In this document: positions 10,801-21,368 of the stretch, piece after piece
Layout of the letters: every line of letters begins with the position of its first letter
Numbering within the stretch: the first letter of the stretch is position 1
Assembly: GCF_050436995.1 (NCBI RefSeq)
Contig: NC_134747.1
Coordinates: 9,679,501-9,743,500 of the forward strand
Direction: 5' to 3'
DNA length: 64,000 bases
From: Anticarsia gemmatalis
Lineage: Eukaryota; Arthropoda; Insecta; Lepidoptera; Erebidae
Translations under genes and position numbers: made by a program
The notes under the pieces: generated by a model
Seen by the model: the letters and a program-made list of their open reading frames with translations, nothing else
Databases searched by the model: none
What the model was told of the DNA's origin: nothing

Positions 10801-13152
10801 GTTACTTTACTTTATGGAGATTAGTACCTACTAATTGGGGTGTCTTGTTTGTTCAGGTACGCATTAAATCATCCGACTGTAAGTTATTGCCAGGGCATGT
10901 CCGACTTAGCGTCCCCGCTATTAGTGACGATGGGTGACGAGGCTCACGCGTACATTTGTCTCTGTGCTCTAATGACACGTTTATATCCCAATTTTCTGCT
11001 TGACGGTGAAGCTATGACGCTCAAATTTTCACATCTCACCGAATCCCTTCAAGTTTATGACCCGGACTTCTACAACTATCTTAAATCACAACAAGCTGAC
11101 GATTTACTTTTCTGCTATCGATGGTTACTGCTAGAAATGAAACGCGAATTCGCATTCGACGACGCTCTTAGGATGCTCGAGGTTCTATGGGCGTCGTTAC
11201 CGCAAAAGACTCCTACAATAGAACTGTCTTTAAAAGAAAAAGAATTCGATCCGTCTATAGAAGTAGACGACGATCCTCCGCCATTGAGTCCACTGATTAA
11301 AGCGCCGCGGGAGAATGCTTACACTAAAGTATGTGCGATAAGACGACAGAGTTCAAGTTTCAGTCTGGCACACGTAAAGGCACCCAAACTTGGTACCTGC
11401 AAACCGATGAACCATAGCCTCGACGAAAATGCAACACGTAAAGTTGTAACTAATTCTTCTCTTCGACATTCCAAGGAATTTCAGAGTTTAGATGATGCCG
11501 CTCTGCAGCTACAAAAACATAAGTTAGATAGATATGAGACCGACAAGAATAAAGAAAATAGTATTTCACCTAAAGAATCTAAATTTCACCGAGGAAGAAG
11601 TATGAAAAGTGTGCCGGAACATGAGAAAGCACAACAAACTCAGGACACGCACGGAGCGTGGTCCAGCACTGGTAATTTGATGAACGGAACATCGCACGGT
11701 GATGCTAAAGACACACCTCTAGGCAATCAAATAAGACTATTAAGAGACAAGATCTCTGTACACAACAATAAATTCTTCTCTTCTCTGGATAAACTCGACG
11801 ACACTGTTAGTATAGACTCCACCAGCAAACCTAAAGTTAAAATGATCAAAAACTTGAACGAGTTCTTAAATTTTGCGACAGGAAGTAAAGTAGGTGCCGT
11901 TACTCAAGAAAAATTACAAAGAACCCATTCTGTTATGGAGAAAACCTCTCCAAAGGAATGTCCAAGAATAACTCTCACCAAAACATCAATGGACGATGTA
12001 AATTTACACAATACCAAGACTGATAAAGCAAATAAACTGAACAAGAACATTTATTCGGACACAAACGACGGAAGCAGTCCTGATGACTCACAGGAGTACT
12101 ATCCCATGACGACGTCTATGACGAGAGAACTAAGACTTGAACTGGAACATTTAGATCGCCAAGTTTTTGGGCCATCGTATATAAACAGGTGTAGCATGAT
12201 GTGTGACTCGCCCTCAGACTCAACTAGTACTGATGACAAACCGACGCATGACTGTACTGAAATTAAGCAGGATATCACGGAAGTACGACCATCGGTACCA
12301 GAGTTTTTAGAAACTGTAAAGAAGTCGCCTTTACTTGAGACCGGCAGGTCGAACGCAAGAAGCGCTGAAGATATCTATTTATGGGAGAATCCGTTGCATA
12401 GAAATACACCCACGACGCGAACCACCGCCAGCTGCCCCCAGACGCCCGATGAACAGGCCGAATTAGATTTCGATGGGGATACCGGGGAAATATTTGAGGA
12501 GCATTCGGGAAAAAAGTCTGTCACTCCGATAAGACTGTTGAGAAAAAATCAATCACTAGAACCCCAGGAATTATACCGAGATACTAAACAATCTAATACA
12601 CATTCCAGTGAATCAGAATCTTCGGAAAAAGATGTACTGGATCCAAACTTGCAAAATACGAAAAATAATATGGGACAGAACAATAACACTTCAAGGTCTC
12701 AAAAATTCTTCTCTAGCATGTCACAGGAATTAGAAAACGCAAAAAGAAATTGTGAGTCTCTTCTAAATGCCAAACAATCAAATTTACACAGTGTTGCGTC
12801 AACTATAAACAGTTTTCAGAAGAAATACGAAGCATTCAAACCCCCAATTCAAAAAACTGCAAGTGTATCATCGGTGACGAGCGAGGGGTCGACCAAGAGC
12901 AGCGTGACCAGTCTCCCACCACCCACTGTGTTCGGTGGCGGCAATCCTTTCTTGATGTTCCTATGTTTGACTGTTTTACTACAACATAGAGACTACATCA
13001 TGAGAAATCGTATGGATTATAACGAACTCGCGATGCATTTTGACAAAATGGTTCGCAAACACAATGTGAACAGGGTATTGAACCAGGCGCGACAAATGTA
13101 TGCGATTTATTTGAAGCAGCAAGCACATAAGACTGGCGATGTTACTACTTAA
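7866..13152 (+). CDS. TBC1D25: TBC1 domain family member 25-like Rab GTPase-activating protein
   Basis: Seven exons (7866-7907, 8277-8482, 8767-8989, 9973-10154, 10395-10533, 10622-10752, 10857-13152) join in frame to 1,072 residues. Residues ~15-95 form the PB1-like N-terminal region of TBC1D25/OATL1 (FSVDPQITSLEVLQ, LLSDWDLDAAF). The TBC domain starts near residue 212 (DPSLRKVVWKHIL). The arginine finger is in VRKDVLRTDR (R~282) and the glutamine finger in YCQGM (Q~320). The domain's last part (GNPFLMFLCL, DYNELAMHFDKMVRKH) appears only near residue 1000. About 575 Ser/Lys/Asp-rich residues, probably disordered, sit between the two halves, so the protein is far longer than the ~690-residue vertebrate protein. 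The family acts on Rab33B and controls autophagosome-lysosome fusion. ATG 7866 is chosen because it opens exon 1 in frame. Confidence 0.92.
8540..8745 (-). repeat. Degenerate tRNA-derived SINE in TBC1D25 intron 2
   Basis: On the minus strand it begins with TTTCGATTCCTGGGTTGGG, a B-box-like sequence. It continues with blocks such as GCAGCCCAGAGTTTGG and AATAGGCTAGCTGATAGATG that I recognise as typical of a common moth SINE body. It is decayed and carries no gene. Confidence 0.5.
9533..9705. repeat. Nested inverted repeat (MITE-like) in TBC1D25 intron 3
   Basis: Outer arms at 9533-9566 and 9672-9705 share GCGTCCACT and GGAGCGTAC cores in inverted orientation. Inner arms at 9585-9602 and 9639-9655 are near-perfect (TTGTATTAATTTCTA). 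The nested layout suggests a small fold-back transposon. Confidence 0.6.
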
Positions 13153-14520
13153 TACTATGACGGGAAGATCTCTTATAATAATTATATTGCTCATAAGTTA
13201 TAATTTTGGTCATTATAATATTATGTATTAAAACACCAGTAGCATAAGTATTACTATGTTAGTAACAAGATATTTAATCCCAATTTTCTGTAAGGTATCT
13301 ATAATGTCTAATAATTTTAATCTCGCGTCCAGCTTTATTGAGTAGCAAGTATATCACAGTTGGACAGTACTTTGTGACTGAACCAGGTTACACAATAAAT
13401 AATTTGAAGAGCTGCTATTAATTTGTGCTGACTGTACTGCACTGTATTAAATTTATCGACTATAATGCAAAATTTCAAACTTGTAATATCTTCTATTCAT
13501 TATATTTATATTCTTCTCTATCAAACAGTTTATCAAGCAAGTTAAATATTTTGTGTATCTATGTGTATGTGTAGTTCTTAATATTGTATATTTTAATGAC
13601 AATTCCAAAGAGCCTTTATTTGATAAATGATTGTGATATTTTATTTTTCTTATTGCTTATTTTATGACAATAAATTAAAGATTTTACATTATTTTTAGCT
13701 TATATTTATTAACTTTTTTATTTCTTAATGGTATTATTGTTGCATCCATGCTCTGATGTATGAAAGAATTCTAGTCTTTTTAATAAAATGCAATATTGAA
13801 TTTGCTTTCCGGCCTATGCATTTATACTTGTACTTATTATTGTTATAACCAATAAACTCGTCTCCATTATGCAATTCATTGAATACAGTTTGTGGAATGC
13901 TACGATTTAGTATTGTAAATAAACAATCATTCAGACTAGTCAATAATGTCGTTATTTTCCCTTTTCTAATACTGTAAGACTTGGTAATTAGCTAGTAATA
14001 AATAATCGTAAACTTTAAACACATGTAGCGGATATTGCAGATCGTATATTTCTCGATTGTACAGTCTGCTTAGAAATCTGTATAGAGAAATTTTCAATTT
14101 TGCTTTTTATGAAAACATCAATTTAGTAACTGCTATTAGTCCACAAACAATGAGTCATGGTCACTTAGGAGTTCATTTGACTATTGTCTTTGATAAACTC
14201 AAAAATGTGAGAATGTATGTACATACTTTCAAATGAATTAGAAAACACATTTCAACTGTGCAAGCTTGGCTCTAGGTCTTCTTTTCATTCATGTTGAAAG
14301 ACGGGTTGTCCACAGGGAAAATAAAAGACAAATTGTCTCTAAATACTGGTTAATTTATTGACGCCTTATGTCTACATTTCACTATCTTACTGACTAAACA
14401 ACAAATATCACATTCTTTGAGTGTCTTTCGTCTCAGTCGAAGATATCGAGATTTTCAATGGTGTCTACTTTACACTTTTTAATTTAGTTTTCTTAACCAC
14501 TGCTTGTTTTGGTTACTGGT
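13153..14520. other. Convergent 3' regions of TBC1D25 and TMBIM5
   Basis: A plus-strand AATAAA at 13669-13674 is the likely poly(A) signal of TBC1D25, giving a ~540-base 3' UTR. A TTTATT at 14354-14359 is AATAAA on the minus strand and fits TMBIM5. Between them I see only AT-rich sequence. A 69-codon open frame near 13734-13943 has no recognisable protein features. Confidence 0.6.
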
Positions 14521-16989
14521 TTACTTTCTCTTGTTACCACCACCTCCAGACAGGATCATAGCCATTCGCATGAAGATGTTCAGGATGTCCAGGTACACCG
14601 AAATAGCTCTGCAATTATATATTGTTACTTACTATTTTATATTATCTGTTGCTTGCTAGTATTTATATAAAAATAAGAATAATTATTCCACAAAAACATT
14701 TAAGAAGATAATAAGTGGTCCAGTCATACAAATCTATTTAATCTAAAAATAGTTTTATAGCAGTAGATTCTTAGATCCATTATAATGTGATAATATCACA
14801 TTGATTACTTACGAGTCAATCGGATCGTAAGGCCTTACTCCATACGCGGGATGCATCTCTGCGCGTCTGATGATCGCTTGTGTGTCGTACAGGAGGAAAC
14901 CGCTGAAGATTATAAGACCACCATACATGCTGAAGGAATACAATCCTGAAAAACATAAAAAGATTAGTTAAAGGATGGTAGCCTATCATTACGGATCTAT
15001 CAACAATTATAATAAAGATTGGTTCTTTAATCTCTGCCTACCCATGTAGGAAGAAGGCGTGATTTTATGTATCTAAGTATGTAGTAAAGACTCAATTTAA
15101 TTGCTATACCTGCTCCAAGTGCAGTGGTAGGAGGTAGGAACATGCCGGCGAGAGAGGCAGCGAAAACAGCGCCCAAGCCCATCGCAAGTGGCGCGCGCAT
15201 ATTCAAGAATTCACCCGACGGAGCGCAGATCGCAATGGTACTCAGACCTCCAACAACGCCTGCTGTGTACCTGAACAACAAAAATAACTAGTATAGCAGC
15301 TTTCTAATAATATTCTTACGCAGTAACCACTTGAACTTATCAGTGCTATGAGCTTCAACTGGGCACTATGTATAAGTAAATAACTGGGTTCCATGTAGAA
15401 GTGACTGCTCCCTTAATATATTTACAGAAATTCAAGTCAGTGTTGTTTAAGTATTTGAACCTAATGTTGTATATAAAGTTGTATTTATTTATAGTTAAAG
15501 TTACATCAATATGAGTGACAACATGGGTTGATTGAGCATCAGGGGGGCTATCACGTATCTCAGTTGTCAAATATTTGAAAGACACTACCCTGTACATTGT
15601 TTTCTCCCTTAGAATACTGTTATTAGCATGTTACGTCAAAGCAGCAATGTACTGAATAATGACCATCAATTTGACATACACTAGCTGTCGACTGAGATAC
15701 GTGATAAGCCCGCTGGACTGTGTCTGTGTCAAGACTGAAATAAACATTGTCCTATGTGAAGTTTTCATTTAAGTACATACCATGCGGCACGTGTCAATAC
15801 TGGTCCACCAAGGAAGCAGATTGGTGCAATGACAGCTCCCATGATTCCAGTGTGTACAATCCATGCCAGTTGTTTAGCTCCTAGGCCAGGTTTATAGTCC
15901 ATACTGCGAACCACCATGCCAGAGCCTATCATCAGGCCCAGTGTCATTAGAATAGACTGAAAGAAGAAGACATTTTTAATTAGTTATGTTGCTAGAATAT
16001 TATTACTATATTGGAAATCTTATCAGGTCGACATTTCAAGGTCATTAATGAAAATGAATAATAATAATAATCTAATATGTACTTTCGATTATCTATTGCA
16101 ATTCATCATTCTGATAAATTTAATAAATAGGAATTATTATGCATGTAACATGGTCCAGACTACTCCATATAGCATGGAGTTTACTGTTCAGAACACATGG
16201 CAACTTAATATTCAGCAGTATGGTATTAATCACTTTAATTGAACATCCATTAGTTATGTATTAATTTACCATCCATCCATTTCTTGCTACGAGGTTGAGC
16301 AGTGCAGGAGTTCTGAATACAGTGACAGCACTACCAGCAGTGATGACCAGAGAACCAGCAATATATGCGTAGGTAGTCCTGATGCGGTCCTTCACATATT
16401 GTGGCCAGAGGCTGAAACATAAGTCATAAAATGTGTTTACGAGGAGTAACAAAATACAAATAATAATAACTGTGTCTATTGAGAGTAACTGGCAATAATT
16501 TATTTTCTTAGAATTAGAAGTGGGGTGTTAAAATTGTCAGTCTTGGTAGTTGGATTTGTTTATTAACTTACTGTGATTCTGCTAATGTGCCAGGTTTTGC
16601 AGATGTACCATAGTAGCAGAGTGCTACAAGTCCCACTGCCGAAGCTCCAGCCAGAGCACCCTTTCCTAAGCTAAAAGCTGAAAAATTCACAAGTAGGTTA
16701 AACATCAAAATCTGTAGATAATACCTACCTATAATAGGTTTTTTTTGGTTAGGATAGAATAATATTGGAAGGAAAACAATAAGAAAAACACCGGCATACC
16801 GTTTGGTCCAGCAGGCGCCATAAGCCTCTCCCATAATGTAGGTGAGGGGCGAGTTCCGACGCGTGTACGAGGCTCTCGAGCATAGTTTCTGACGGCATAA
16901 TTTTTAGGTACGAATCTTTGCGGCACTGGAGCCCTCAGAGTTTGAGAAATGTTGAACGCAGAACGCGCTACGCACATACGGGACAGCAT
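14521..16989 (-). CDS. TMBIM5: Growth hormone-inducible transmembrane protein / TMBIM5 (mitochondrial BAX-inhibitor-1 family)
   Basis: Seven minus-strand exons (16800-16989, 16572-16677, 16270-16411, 15781-15956, 15110-15270, 14813-14945, 14521-14608) splice in frame to 331 residues, near the ~345 of human GHITM. The first ~45 residues are Arg-rich and lack acids early on, as in a mitochondrial targeting presequence. Recognisable blocks include WPQYVKDRIRTTY, SGMVVRSM, LAWIVHTGIMGAVIAP, GPVLTRAAWYTAGVVGGLS, FLPPTTALGAG, FLLYDTQAIIRRAE and DILNIFMRMAMIL, ending GGGGNKRK. These hydrophobic spans form the BI-1-type bundle. The family member sits in the inner mitochondrial membrane and affects cristae structure, cytochrome c retention and cation exchange. 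Its start faces the NOC2 start 705 bases away. Confidence 0.95.
15028..15082 (+). repeat. SINE 3'-end fragment in TMBIM5 intron
   Basis: TCTCTGCCTACCCATGTAGG followed by a GGCGTGATTTTATGTAT block resembles the conserved 3' end of moth tRNA-SINEs. A second decayed fragment of the same kind lies near 54455-54500. Confidence 0.45.
15545..15711. repeat. Fold-back element in TMBIM5 intron
   Basis: Arms at 15545-15568 and 15687-15711 are inverted copies of GGGCTATCACGTATCTCAGT with few mismatches. The core GAGATACGTGATA also occurs at about 780-792 in the tetraspanin intron. This suggests a dispersed family of MITE-like elements. Confidence 0.55.
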
Positions 16990-17693
16990 GATGCAATCTA
17001 CAACGAAATAAATGTAATACTGAATAAGTGTTTATGTTTACATATTACTGCAAAACTCAAATGATTATGAAAACAAAGTCTTAGGAGAATTACTTTTATT
17101 TATATTCCCATACAATGTAAAATTGAATACATACTTACATTTGACGTTACGATTACTGTAATATCACTTAGAAATAGAAGCCAAATGTATGGAAAATGTT
17201 AAATGAAACTGCGTTTTAAATATCAATAATCACCGGTAGCAATGGGTGCGATGACGAAAACGAATGAAATCTCCTGCACTGCACTGTATTTTGCTTGAGG
17301 TTGGATTTTCTACAGTTTTCTGGAAATTAAAAATCAATTTTTAGCCTGTGGGATATAGTGTGACCAGAACAATACTTCAGAAATATTTAAATTTCTAATA
17401 GCTGTATTTAAATAATGAACAATTTAGATTACGTTACAAATAACTTGCAAATCAATCAATTCATTAATTTAAATATATTTATTATACCCGTATACTTACT
17501 CAACTCATCTATTTTTGAATTTCTGTTTTTGTTTAATGCACTGACAAGTACCTATCTATCAATTTTACATCTGTCAAGTGTCAACTGCCAAACCAATTGT
17601 CATGTGTCGTAAACAAATCGCACAAGTTCAAAAGCACGTGGGGTGCTAAAACTGATTAAGTTCGTTGCATTTATTGTTAATTGCTAATACAAT
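16990..17693. promoter_or_regulatory. Divergent promoter region between TMBIM5 and NOC2
   Basis: About 700 bases of AT-rich sequence lie between the two start codons. No convincing coding frame or repeat is visible. Head-to-head layout suggests a shared promoter. Confidence 0.4.
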
Positions 17694-20600
17694 ATGACAA
17701 CCAAAATGAAGAGGAATAAAGCTCCGGTGGAAACTCCAGAAAACTCAGGTTAGTTTACCGAAATACCGATTGCCGATATTTGAAATTTTATTAGCACGAT
17801 TCTTAGTAAATGTATGTCTCCTGTTTTATTTTACACTTAACAAAGATTCTATACAACCAAATTAAAGGTTTATATTTAGTTCATCAGCGTTTCGCAACAA
17901 AGAGATTGCTTAGGTCTAAAATTTTCATATTTTGATTTTGAGAGTTAGGCTATCAATAACCATCAATCAATGTTCTTTTTAACTACATACAAAACTCAGA
18001 ATACATATTTATTTTGATAAAATTGTTACAGATTCAGAAGAGGAGCTAGATGCAGAAACTCACAAAAAATCTTTAGAAAAGCTCAAAAAGATTGATCCAG
18101 ACTTCTACACGTTTTTAGAGGAAAATGATGAGAACTTACTGAATTTTGATGTTGAATCTGGTGATGAAGCGTCGGGTAAAGAAGATGATGATGATGAAGA
18201 AGATGATAAAGTGCACAAGCCTGGCTCCCTCCAGGGTGACAGTGATGAGAGTGATTTTGAGGTTAGTTGCACCTGCAGCACAGAAAGGCTCGGGTTCGAA
18301 TCCTGGGTTGGGGCAATAAGTCTTTTGAGTTTTTCCGTTAAGAATTTTTAAAGATTGCTCAGAGTCAGGAAGTTGTGATTGTAGATCTCTGTGCCTCTGA
18401 GCCTGACCTATCACTGGTTGGAGGACATTATTGTTCATGTCCACTAATGTTAGTACCATAACCTTTTTTTTTAATAAATTTATATTTCAGGATGAAGATG
18501 CCAAACCAGTTCATGGAAAGATTACTCTCAAAATGGTGGCTCAATGGCAGGCCGAGCTTCAGAGTGAATCTAAAGTGAAACTTTCCACACTAAGCACAGT
18601 TATTAAAGCTTTTAATGCTGCTATGTTGAGAGCCACAAGTGAAGATGGAGCCACTACTGAGGGAGAATATAAAGTTGAAGGTGAGAAATTGCATTTAAAA
18701 TTATACAATGTATGTACCTTTTGTTATCACTTAATTTTATATCTATCTATATATATAAAAATGAATTGCTGTTTCGTTAGTCTCTCTAAAACTCGAGAAC
18801 GGCTGGCCCTATGTAGCTAATTTTAGTCTTGAATTATTTGTGGAAGTCGAGAGAAGGTGTAAAAATGTGCAGTATTAATTAAAAACAAGAAAGCGTGAGC
18901 GGAGCTGCACAGGTCAACTAGTTACACATAAGTATCATGATGCCTTGTCTCTTTGAGCATCGTTTAAAATTGAGTATTGTTTGAATATTCTGCCATTAGC
19001 ATATCTTTCCCATGTTTAATATCCTAATCACCTATCATACACCCTACTACTATTTTATCAATCATTGAAACCACAGAGATGTCAATGAATTCTTGAATCT
19101 GTATATCTAACATTGTTTCAGGTTCATCTGTCTTTAATGCTGTAATTCAGATGTGTGTTCTGTACTTGCCTGGTGCTATTCGAAAATATTTAGGCATTGA
19201 ACAGTCTGGCAAAGACCCTCAGAAGTGCAAGCATTTCATTAAAATCAAGCCACAGTTAATAGCTTACCTTAGTGACTTACTTAAGCTTTTGAGTGGAGTG
19301 ACGTCAGAGAATATTTTAACAGTGCTGCTCAAACATTTGCATCAAATGTCTATTTATGTTGCTTGCTTTATAAGAATAGCAAAGCAAGCTCTGAAGAAAC
19401 TGCTCACATTCTGGAGCACCGGTGAAGAAACTGTGAGAGTACTGGCCTTCTTGTGTATACTGAGGATAACCAGGAATCAGCAATCCGCTCTTCTTGATCT
19501 GGTATTAAAGGCCATGTACTTGACCTATGTTAAAAACTGCAAATTTGTCAGCCCTTCTACATGGCCTGGGATCAATTTCATGAGAAGATCACTGGTGGAA
19601 ATGTTTACATTAGACCTTAATGTTTCATATCAGCATGTGTTCTTGTACATTAGACAGTTGGCTATTCATTTGAGGAATGCTATTGTTGTGCAGAAAATTG
19701 AGAACAGACAAGCTGTTTACAACTGGCAGTTTGTGAATTCACTACATTTATGGGCTGATTTATTAGGAAGTACGTCAAACAAGCCTCAACTGCAGCCACT
19801 GGTGTATCCTCTAGTGATGATCATCACTAACACAATAAAGTTGGTGCCAACACATCAGTACTACCCATTGAGATTCCACTGTGTTGAGATATTAATAAAT
19901 CTATCAAAAGAGTCCAACACCTTTGTACCTGTGTTACCATTCCTTACAGAGGTAAATATAACATTTTTTATGCATTAAAATTAGATTATTCAATAGAGAG
20001 AGTGGAAAGTAATTACTTGTTTATAATTTTTAGGTTTTAACAAAATATGACTTCAACAAGAAGCATAAGAAGGTTTCTATGAAGCCATTGGATTTCTCTT
20101 GTATTCTGCGATTGGCTAAGTCTCAGCTGATGGAAAATGGCTTTAAAGACTCCGTCATAGAGAGACTTTATGGATTACTGTTGGAATATACAGCAAATGA
20201 GTCACACACCATTGCTTTTCCAGATATTGCACTTTTGGCTGTCATCCAAGTATGTAACATATTATGTACTTCTTATTTTTTTTTTATAATACCTACAGAA
20301 TGATATATTATTCCTGTTAGTTTTATAATTCTGGTCTAAGAAAAAGTATTGACAAATGACCTGACCAAATCTTAAATTTAATTGAAGTCCCAATTGGCAA
20401 CACTTAGATTTAGTTATTAGAACAGTTAAAATTTACCTTGTTTACTTTAGCCAAATAACAACTACAATAATTAACTGTGGAAGTTTGGAAATCAACTTGT
20501 CAAAAAAGTGTTTTTGACGACATTTTGTCAAACCGCTGGTCGCACGTAATTTACATAAATATTTAACTAAGACGAAGACTTAACATCGTTGTGCGAAACG

Positions 20601-21242
20601 GTAAACTAACTATATAATAATATCTAAGGTCCTTATTACTAACATAATTTACTAAAACCATACGAAAGTTATCCTGACAAAAGAATTCAATTATTGCAGC
20701 TAAAACAATTCATGAAAACATGTTCAGTTTCGAACTACACCAAAAAAATGCGTCAATTGCTCGATAAAATTGAAGAAAATTCAAAATTCATTGAACGTGA
20801 AAGAGCCAAAGTAAGCTTTTCTTTGGGCGAGGACAAAATGATTGCAGCGTGGGAGACGAGTATTAAGACGAAAGGCACTCCTCTATTAACGTTCTACGAG
20901 AACTGGAGTAAGATAAACAAGATACAAAAACGTAAGAAGGTCACCAAGAATGACGAGATAGCTGGAGAGCTGCCCAAGATTAAGAGACCTAAGATATCGG
21001 ACGACGCTGATGGCGCCAAACCTGTGAACAAGGGACCAATGGTGCTGTTCCCCTCAGACGACGAAGATGAAAATGATCACTTTAAAATGGACGAGGACGA
21101 CGACACTCCCGCACCGAAGGTCAAAAAGCCTAAGAAGAAAGAGAAGAAAAAGGTGATCAAAAAGAAGGTAACTGAACACGATGACAGTGTTATAGAGGAT
21201 AAGGATGATATTGTACAAGAATTAAGTGTCAATGACTGGTAA
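17694..21242 (+). CDS. NOC2L: Nucleolar complex protein 2 (NOC2L), 60S ribosome biogenesis factor
   Basis: Six exons (17694-17748, 18032-18261, 18491-18680, 19122-19951, 20034-20249, 20700-21242) join in frame to 687 residues. The N-terminus has an acidic stretch (KEDDDDEEDDK). Exon 4 carries the core of the Noc2 family: YLPGAIRKYLGI, FIRIAKQALKKLL, FVSPSTWPGINFMRRSLVEM and YPLRFHCVEILINLS. The last exon has a Lys/Asp-rich tail of nucleolar type (KVKKPKKKEKKKVIKKK). Noc2 pairs with Noc1 or Noc3 to carry pre-60S particles from nucleolus to nucleoplasm; the mammalian protein also binds p53 and histones. Its stop codon overlaps an AATAAA at 21241-21246, and a second AATAAA lies at 21287-21292. 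Confidence 0.95.
18275..18460 (+). repeat. tRNA-derived SINE next to the NOC2 exon 2 donor
   Basis: GGCTCGGGTTCGAATCCTGG at 18288-18307 is a strong polymerase III B box. It is followed by a SINE-like body. The insertion starts only a few tens of bases after the splice donor at 18262. Confidence 0.55.
18735..18930 (+). repeat. Dispersed moth repeat in NOC2 intron 3
   Basis: It begins with a TATCTATATATATAAAAATG motif, continues AACTCGAGAACGGCTGG and ends near GGTCAACTAGTTAC. I associate this layout with abundant non-autonomous repeats of Lepidoptera. There is no coding content. Confidence 0.5.
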
Positions 21243-21368
21243 TAAAATACATTGAGTATCAAAATATCTTTCATTAATATATTCCAAATAAAAATATCAT
21301 TAAATTAAGTTAACAGGAATCAGTTAACATTTGGGAATAAGAAAATTAATACTAGTAAAAATAGTAAT

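Noticed and set aside
13734..13943. A 69-codon open frame on the minus strand between TBC1D25 and TMBIM5
   Set aside because: It has no recognisable domain, lies in two 3' regions, and the composition is that of AT-rich non-coding DNA.
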